Positions 59,191 to 64,000 of a DNA stretch of 64,000 nt are shown piece by piece (positions within the stretch are counted from its first letter, which is position 1; every line of letters starts with the position of its first letter). Below the pieces are notes generated by a model that did not search any database, had not been told where the DNA came from, and saw only the letters and a list, made by a program, of their open reading frames with translations. The DNA is taken from contig CP119753.1 of the NCBI GenBank assembly GCA_029319145.1, forward strand, positions 3,534,001 to 3,598,000, written 5' to 3'. A program made the position numbers and the translations under genes. The DNA is from Microbacter sp. GSS18 (lineage in GTDB: Bacteria; Actinomycetota; Actinomycetes; Actinomycetales; Microbacteriaceae).

Positions 59191-60348
59191 ATGACCGCTC
59201 AGCTCTTCGAGATCACCGGCGACGTCCGCGACTACGCCTGGGGGATGCCCGGCGGGGTCTCGCGTGCGCTCGGTCGCGGCGACACCGATGCGATCGAAGC
59301 CGAGCTGTGGCTGGGCGCGCACCCGTCCGCTCCGAGCCGATTCGTCGATGCGGATGCCGCCGGTGCTCGCGACCTGGCGGCGTGGGAGCAGGCGAGCGGC
59401 GCGACGGTGCCCTTCCTGCTCAAGCTGCTGTCGGCGGCGTCGCCGCTGTCGCTCCAGGCGCACCCGACGCCCGACCAGGCGCGGGTCGGGTTCGCCGCAG
59501 AGGAGGCCGCCGGCATCGCCCCCGGCGCGCGGGAGCGCAACTACAAGGACCCCCACGCCAAGCCCGAGCTGATCGTGGCGCTGGACGACGGCTTCGAGGC
59601 CCTGTGCGGCTTCCGGCCGCTGCCCGAGACGCTCGCCACGGTCGCAGCGCTCGCGGCCGTCGCCGAGGATCCGTCGCCGTTCGCCGAGTGGGAGCGGATG
59701 CTGCGTGCGCCCGACGGCGTCCGTGACGCGTTCGACTGGCTGCTGTCGGGCGGTCCCGCCGTGAGCTCGCTCATCGCCCAGGTGGCGGCCGCGGCCGCCG
59801 CCGACCCCGAGCGCTTCGAGCTGCCGGGGCGGCTCGCCGGCGCCTTCGCCGGCGACCCGGGGATCGCGATCGCGCTCATGCTGAACCACGTCACGCTGGC
59901 CGCGGGGGAGGCGCTGTGGCTGCCCGCGGGCAACATCCACGCGTATCTGCGGGGGACCGGCATGGAGCTCATGGGGCCGAGCGACAACGTCCTGCGCGGA
60001 GGCCTGACACCCAAGCACGTCGACATCCCCGAGCTGAGCCGCGTGCTCGACTTCTCCACCGGTGAGCCGCCCCACCTGCCGGCCCTCCAGGTCTCGGAGC
60101 GCACCGTCACTTACCGGCCCGCGTCGCTGCCGTCGGGCCGCGACGTGCCGTTCGAGTTGTTCGAGGTCACCGGCGACGACGTCGTGACGACGTCGGGCCC
60201 GGCGATCGTGCTGGTGGCCGACGGCGCGTTCACGGTGTCGGCCGGGGACGCGACGGCCGAGGCGGGCCGAGGAGCGACGCTGTTCGTGACGGATGCCGCG
60301 AGCCTCGGCGTCCGCGGCCACGGTCGCCTCTTCGTCGCCGCCGCCTGA
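59191..60348 (+). CDS. manA: Mannose-6-phosphate isomerase (class I)
   Basis: A 385-residue zinc cupin converting fructose-6-phosphate and mannose-6-phosphate, for GDP-mannose and mannose use. Visible metal ligands: SLQAHPTPDQ (Gln, His), NYKDPHAKPEL (Glu), and GNIHAYLRGTGMELM (His). The C-terminal beta domain is complete. CGGAGG lies 8 nt before ATG 59191; the in-frame ATG at 59167 would lie upstream of that ribosome site. It stands alone between the exporter and an SLC13-type permease gene. Confidence 0.93.
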   Translation: MTAQLFEITGDVRDYAWGMPGGVSRALGRGDTDAIEAELWLGAHPSAPSRFVDADAAGARDLAAWEQASGATVPFLLKLLSAASPLSLQAHPTPDQARVGFAAEEAAGIAPGARERNYKDPHAKPELIVALDDGFEALCGFRPLPETLATVAALAAVAEDPSPFAEWERMLRAPDGVRDAFDWLLSGGPAVSSLIAQVAAAAAADPERFELPGRLAGAFAGDPGIAIALMLNHVTLAAGEALWLPAGNIHAYLRGTGMELMGPSDNVLRGGLTPKHVDIPELSRVLDFSTGEPPHLPALQVSERTVTYRPASLPSGRDVPFELFEVTGDDVVTTSGPAIVLVADGAFTVSAGDATAEAGRGATLFVTDAASLGVRGHGRLFVAAA

Positions 60349-60450
60349 GCCGGTCCGCGCCCGCGTCCGCGAACCGTACGGCGGCTGCGCCGGGAGAGCC
60401 GGATCCGGCCGGATCCGCGAATGCGCGTGTGTCCGGCGCGGGCGACTGGA

Positions 60451-60456
60451 TACAGT
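60451..60456 (+). promoter_or_regulatory. -10 hexamer of leaderless SLC13-type gene
   Basis: TACAGT, 6 nt before GTG 60463. It supports that start over the upstream in-frame ATG at 60421, whose product would begin with an Arg/Cys-rich non-hydrophobic stretch. Confidence 0.5.
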
Positions 60457-60462
60457 GGGCGC

Positions 60463-62025
60463 GTGGACCCGGTCGTGGCAACACTCGTGATCCTGGTGCT
60501 CGCGATCGTCGCGTTCGTGAGCAACCGCGTTCCGCTCGGCATCGTGGCGATCGGCGTCGCTCTGGCGCTGTACTTCACGGGCGTGCTGACCCTCAACGAG
60601 GCGCTCGCCGGATTCGGCGACCCGACGGTGCTCTTCATCGCGGCCCTGTTCGTGGTGAGCGAGTCACTCGACGCGTCGGGGGTCATGGCGTGGGCGGGGC
60701 AGAAGGTCATCGGGCGCGCGGGCACGAAGCGCACGACCCTCATCATCGTGATCGCGCTGCTGGCGGCCCTGGTGTCGGCGATCATCAGCGTCAACGGAGC
60801 CACCGCGGCGCTGCTGCCGCTCGTGGTCGTGGTGGCCGCGCGGGCCGCCCTGCCGGCCTCGCAGATGCTCATGCCGCTGGCCTTCGCGGCATCCGCGGGC
60901 TCTCTGCTGCTGCTGACCGGGACACCGGTGAACATCATCGTGTCGGACCTCGCCGCGAGCAGCGGCGCGCGGGCGTTCGGCTACTGGGAGTTCGCCCTCG
61001 TCGGCGTCCCCGTGGTCGTCGGCGCGGTGATCCTGCTGGTGATCTTCAGCAAGCGGCTGCTGCCCGAGCGCACCGGCGCGATCATGCCGATGGATCTCAT
61101 CCGGCACGCGAGGCTGCTGCGCGACCAGTACTCCCTGAGCCTCGAGACGGGTGTGATCCTGGGCGCCTCGAGCGGGGTCAGCGAGATCGTGGTCGCGCCG
61201 CGCTCGCCGTTGATCGGTGAATCGGTGTCGCCGGGGATGAAGACCCCGTCGGGCGACCTCGTCGTCCTGGCGGTGCGCCGCGGCGACGATCTGCTGAAGG
61301 GCCCCGACATCGCCGTGCAGATGGGGGACGTGCTGCTGCTGCAGGGAACGTGGGATGAGCTGAGCCGCCACGCCGCCGCCCCCGGCGTGCTGGCCGTCGA
61401 CGCTCCCGAGATGATGCGGCGCTCCGTCCCTCTCGGCAGCGGCGCGAAGCGGGCGCTGGTGATCCTGGGGCTCATGGTCGTGCTGCTGTCGACCGGTCTC
61501 GTGCCGGCGGCCGTCGCCGCGCTGCTGGCCGCCGGCGCTCTCGTGGTCACCGGCACCGTCACGCCGACCCGCGCCTACCGTTCGATCTCGTGGACGACGA
61601 TCGTCCTCATCGCGGGCATGATCCCGCTTTCGACGGCCTTCACCAAGACCGGCGCCGCCGACCTCGTCGCCGAGTACCTGCTCGGTGTGCTCGGCGATTC
61701 GAGTCCGCATCTCGCGCTTCTCGTCCTCGTCGTCGTCACGGTCGTGCTCAGCCAGCTGATCAGCAACACCGCGACGGTCCTGATCATCGCCCCCATCGCC
61801 ATCGCGATCTCGGCGACGATGGAGGTCTCGGTGCTGCCGTTCATGATGGCGCTCACGGTCGCGGGCGCCGCGGCATTCCTGACCCCGATCGCGACGCCTG
61901 CCAACCTCATGGTCATGGATCCCGGCGGCTACAAGTTCGGCGACTACTGGAAGCTCGGCATCCCCCTGACGCTGTTCTTCATCGTCATGGCGGTGCTCTA
62001 CGTCCCCGTGATCTGGCCCTTCTGA
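60463..62025 (+). CDS. SLC13/ArsB-superfamily permease with RCK_C (TrkA-C) domain
   Basis: A 520-residue permease. The two halves of the ion transporter (residues 1-200 and 330-520) carry the TG(T/A)PVN-type substrate loops: LLLLTGTPVNIIV and TPIATPANLMVM. Between them is a soluble RCK_C domain (about 215-300; VVAPRSPLIGESVSPGMKTP; LVVLAVRRGDDLLKGPDIAV), which may sense a ligand or ion. Substrates in the superfamily are dicarboxylates, sulfate or other anions; none can be chosen. Leaderless start at GTG 60463. Confidence 0.87.
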   Translation: MDPVVATLVILVLAIVAFVSNRVPLGIVAIGVALALYFTGVLTLNEALAGFGDPTVLFIAALFVVSESLDASGVMAWAGQKVIGRAGTKRTTLIIVIALLAALVSAIISVNGATAALLPLVVVVAARAALPASQMLMPLAFAASAGSLLLLTGTPVNIIVSDLAASSGARAFGYWEFALVGVPVVVGAVILLVIFSKRLLPERTGAIMPMDLIRHARLLRDQYSLSLETGVILGASSGVSEIVVAPRSPLIGESVSPGMKTPSGDLVVLAVRRGDDLLKGPDIAVQMGDVLLLQGTWDELSRHAAAPGVLAVDAPEMMRRSVPLGSGAKRALVILGLMVVLLSTGLVPAAVAALLAAGALVVTGTVTPTRAYRSISWTTIVLIAGMIPLSTAFTKTGAADLVAEYLLGVLGDSSPHLALLVLVVVTVVLSQLISNTATVLIIAPIAIAISATMEVSVLPFMMALTVAGAAAFLTPIATPANLMVMDPGGYKFGDYWKLGIPLTLFFIVMAVLYVPVIWPF

Positions 62026-62051
62026 CATCCGCGAACCTCGGTGCGTAGTGT
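62022..62051 (+). promoter_or_regulatory. Leaderless promoter of the second TetR gene
   Basis: CTGACA (62022-62027), 18 bp, TAGTGT (62046-62051), then 6 nt to GTG 62058. The -35 overlaps the stop codon of the permease gene. Confidence 0.55.
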
Positions 62052-62057
62052 GGAGAC

Positions 62058-62624
62058 GTGACGAACGACACGGCCACGCCGCGCCCCAACCGCGGACGAG
62101 CCGCCGGGCCCGAGAACCGGCGTGCGCTCATCGCGGCCGCGCGCGAGATCTACGCCACCGAGGGCCCGTCGGCGCCGTTCAGCGCGATCGCCAAGCGCGC
62201 CGGTGTCGGCCAGGGCAGCCTGTACCGCCATTTCCCGGATCGCATCGCGATGGCCGTGGCGGTCTTCGAGGACAACATCGCCGAGCTCGACGCGCAGCTC
62301 GCCGGCCCGGACGCGGGGGTGGCAGATCTGCTCGCCCGCGTGGCCGACCAGGCGATGGCCTCGACCGCCCTGATCGGACTCGTCACATCGGACCTGGAGG
62401 ATCCGCGCGTGACGCCTCTGGGCGAGCGGTTCCAGCGGGTCGTCGCGCGCCTCGTCGAGAACGATCGGACAGCCGGACGCATCGGCGCACACGTCGAGGA
62501 CGCGGACGTCGCGATGGCCGTCGGGATGCTCGCGAGCGAGCTCGCCCACACCCCCGAACCGGACAGGCCCCGGGTCGCGGCGCGCGCGCAGGCTCTCTTC
62601 GCGGCGGCTTTCGCCCCGCGGTGA
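62058..62624 (+). CDS. TetR-family regulator
   Basis: A 188-residue TetR protein with HTH APFSAIAKRAGVGQGSLYRH and FPDR, then a helical ligand domain. It may control the upstream permease (same strand, 32 bp away) or unlinked genes. GTG 62058 is set by the leaderless promoter. No palindromic operator was recognised nearby. Confidence 0.85.
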   Translation: MTNDTATPRPNRGRAAGPENRRALIAAAREIYATEGPSAPFSAIAKRAGVGQGSLYRHFPDRIAMAVAVFEDNIAELDAQLAGPDAGVADLLARVADQAMASTALIGLVTSDLEDPRVTPLGERFQRVVARLVENDRTAGRIGAHVEDADVAMAVGMLASELAHTPEPDRPRVAARAQALFAAAFAPR

Positions 62625-62636
62625 GCCCGAGGGATC

Positions 62637-62642
62637 TATGCT
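62637..62642 (+). promoter_or_regulatory. -10 hexamer of leaderless DUF7882-like gene
   Basis: TATGCT, 6 nt before GTG 62649. Confidence 0.5.
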
Positions 62643-62648
62643 CCTGTC

Positions 62649-62972
62649 GTGGGCAGGTTCATCTACGACACCGTCGCGAACGGCGTCGACATCGAAGACC
62701 GTACTCTCGCGCATCTGCGCATCGTCGTGATGAACAAGCTGCGCCGCGGCGAGTCGTTCATGTTCGACGTCGAGGTGGGCGACGGCAGCGGGCGACGCAG
62801 CTTCTGGATGCACTCCTCGGTGCCCCTGCAGTTCCACTTCTACGGCAGCCGGCAGCCGCGCATCAACCGCGTCTGGGTCGAGGAGATGATGCTCGCGGCG
62901 GGTGGCCCCAACGGGCTGTCGATCATGCCGGAGCCTGCCGAGGAGACGGCGGCGCCGCTCACCGACGAGTGA
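62649..62972 (+). CDS. DUF7882-like small protein
   Basis: A 107-residue protein starting GRFIYDTVANGVDIEDRTLA, with LRIVVMNKLRRGESFMFDVE and FWMHSSVPLQFHF. I recognise the family as a small protein widespread in Microbacteriaceae and sometimes mislabelled ATP-dependent DNA ligase; it has no ligase lysine motif. A paralogue faces it tail to tail with adjacent stops. Predicted beta-rich with a charged end; function unknown. Leaderless start. Confidence 0.72.
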   Translation: MGRFIYDTVANGVDIEDRTLAHLRIVVMNKLRRGESFMFDVEVGDGSGRRSFWMHSSVPLQFHFYGSRQPRINRVWVEEMMLAAGGPNGLSIMPEPAEETAAPLTDE

Positions 62973-63434
62973 TCACCCGGAGATCTCGCCTCGCTTCTTC
63001 GGAGACCGGGACACGCGTGCATCCGACACCTGGAGCCGGTCGACCTCGAGGTTCTCGACTTCGACGCTGCCGAGGATGACATCCCCCGACTCGGGAGTGG
63101 GCTGACCGCCGGCGCCGTCCTCGGACGGATCGGTGTCGATGTGCTCGGCGACGAGCACGATGCCGCCGGTCGAGGACACCGAATTGGCCAGATCCGCGAT
63201 CCACTCGCGGCTGAGCTCGGTCGGCTCGGGGTCGTCGAAGACGAAGCGGAGCGGGATCGACGGATGCAGCCAGATCGTGCTGCGTCCGCGAGGCTCGTCG
63301 TCGGGGTGGCGCCACGAGAGCGTGAAGGTCTCGTTGCGGCGCAGCTTGGTCACGATGACGACCTTGAGGTGCGCCAGCGCTCGATCCTCGATGTGGATCG
63401 GGGTGTCCGACCCGCCGTAATAGATGGTGCCCAC
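62973..63434 (-). CDS. DUF7882-like protein with C-terminal extension
   Basis: A 153-residue paralogue of the facing gene: GTIYYGGSDTPIHIEDRALA, then LKVVIVTKLRRNETFTLSW and IWLHPSIPLRFVF. It has an extra acidic region (residues 110-153) ending in KKRGEISG. Its stop directly abuts that of the forward gene. GTG 63434 lies 7 nt after TAGTGT (63442-63447), a leaderless pattern. The pair may work together, but this is inferred only from layout. Confidence 0.7.
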   Translation of the reverse strand: MGTIYYGGSDTPIHIEDRALAHLKVVIVTKLRRNETFTLSWRHPDDEPRGRSTIWLHPSIPLRFVFDDPEPTELSREWIADLANSVSSTGGIVLVAEHIDTDPSEDGAGGQPTPESGDVILGSVEVENLEVDRLQVSDARVSRSPKKRGEISG

Positions 63435-63441
63435 GCAGGAA

Positions 63442-63447
63442 ACACTA
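63442..63447 (-). promoter_or_regulatory. -10 hexamer of the second DUF7882-like gene
   Basis: TAGTGT on the reverse strand, 7 nt before GTG 63434. Confidence 0.5.
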
Positions 63448-63503
63448 GAGCGTGACCGGGGTCTTCGGTGCGATCCGGAGGTAGCGTCATCGGGGAGGTG
63501 CCC

Positions 63504-64000
63504 ATGAGCGACGAGGAAGGCCGTCGGCGTGCGGGGCGGATGCCGTGGCCCACGGCGACCGTCGCGACGGTGCGGAGCCTCTACACGCTGCGGCCGTCGC
63601 CGGGACCGCGCTGGCCCCTGGCGCTGCAGGCGGCGCTGTCGGTCGCCGTCCCGATCGCGGTGATGACGCTCGTCGGGCGCCCCGAGCTCGGGTACCAGGC
63701 CGCCACCGGCGCCTTCACGGCCCTGCACGTCGGTCAGCTCCGCCCGGGCGAGCGCGCGAGGCTGCTCCCGTTCGTCGCCGCAGCCCTCATCGCGAGCAGC
63801 GCCCTGGGCGTGCTGGTCGGACCGTCGATCGCGGCCACGCTCGTCGGCCTCGTCGTCCTCACGGCGCTCGCGAGCGCGTTCACGTTCGGGTTCCGGCTGG
63901 GCCCCCCGGGTCCCATCTTCTTCGTGCTCGTCTTCGGCGTCTCGGCCCACGTCTCGGCGGTCGCCCCGTCGTTCTCTGCGGGGGAGTTCCTGCTGGCACT
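63504..64000 (+). CDS. FUSC-like membrane protein, N-terminal part
   Basis: The frame from ATG 63504 is open to the right edge, giving 165 residues. CGGGGAGG lies before the start. After a basic N-terminus (EGRRRAGRMPWP) there are at least four hydrophobic segments (WPLALQAALSVAVPIAVMTL; LLPFVAAALIASSALGVLVG; TLVGLVVLTALASAFTFGF; IFFVLVFGVSAHVSAVAP). The loop with ATGAFTALHVGQLRPGERAR is typical of FUSC/aromatic acid exporter relatives. The rest lies outside the window. Confidence 0.72.
   Translation, partial: MSDEEGRRRAGRMPWPTATVATVRSLYTLRPSPGPRWPLALQAALSVAVPIAVMTLVGRPELGYQAATGAFTALHVGQLRPGERARLLPFVAAALIASSALGVLVGPSIAATLVGLVVLTALASAFTFGFRLGPPGPIFFVLVFGVSAHVSAVAPSFSAGEFLLA

Overview
The window comes from a very GC-rich actinobacterium, most likely Microbacteriaceae and probably Microbacterium or a close relative. 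I infer this from near-saturated GC in third codon positions, frequent GTG starts, many ATGA/GTGA stop-start overlaps, and small families typical of that group (SHOCT, DUF805, DUF4190, DUF6325-like, DUF7882-like). About 58 protein genes are supported. I saw no rRNA, tRNA, CRISPR array, transposase, integrase or phage gene. At least twelve genes have a -10-like hexamer 6-7 nt before the start codon and no Shine-Dalgarno sequence, so they are probably read from leaderless mRNAs.

Layout. 1-7500: end of a luciferase-like flavin oxidoreductase, cardiolipin synthase, AI-2E permease, two convergent SHOCT proteins (one frameshifted), a LuxR/MalT-type regulator and two small proteins. 7570-10120: pantothenate operon (DUF2520 reductase-like gene, panC, panB). 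10220-17420: SulP transporter, intracellular subtilase with a small I9-like partner, GNAT, propionyl/acetyl-CoA synthetase and two membrane proteins. 17460-24420: rhamnose-type locus with a RhaD-like aldolase, a LacI regulator and a RhaTPQS-type ABC importer, under palindromic operators. 24470-33730: glucuronide operon uxaC-uxuB-uidA-GPH symporter-manD-gntK-lacI, with a pair of LacI-type operators at its promoter. 33900-37690: PAP2 phosphatase, flavoprotein, YgjV-like protein and a winged-helix/hydrolase fusion. 37790-52990: alcohol/fatty-acid catabolic region (aldehyde dehydrogenase, tandem TetR-TetR regulator, acyl-CoA synthetase, a novel alcohol dehydrogenase-GXWXG-DUF4334 fusion, two acyl-CoA dehydrogenases, SDR, ACAD10/11-type phosphotransferase, thiolase, FadB-type enzyme, nitronate-monooxygenase-like enzyme). 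53000-64000: DUF4190 protein, a nested tandem repeat array, a VanZ/RDD protein, a TetR-controlled YbhF-like ABC exporter, manA, an SLC13-type permease, another TetR, a pair of DUF7882-like proteins and the start of an FUSC-like protein.

How the genes work together. The glucuronide operon should import beta-glucuronides intact (GPH symporter), cleave them in the cytoplasm (GH2 enzyme with the glucuronate-recognising NxK motif) and take glucuronate through fructuronate and mannonate to 2-keto-3-deoxygluconate. KDG kinase and KDPG aldolase are not in the window. The fatty-acid region holds a full route from alcohol to aldehyde to acid to acyl-CoA and beta-oxidation. Three matching 16-bp sites, GTGAATnnnnRTTMAC, lie at three promoters of that region, including the one in front of the tandem TetR regulator, and suggest one compact regulon.

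The observations most worth a second look are the double-TetR regulon and its operators, the dehydrogenase-GXWXG-DUF4334 fusion, the RhaD-like aldolase whose first metal-binding His is Trp and which has a possible 13-codon leader ORF, the nested ~73/84/95-bp repeat array at 53711-54423, and the separately encoded propeptide-like partner of the subtilase.
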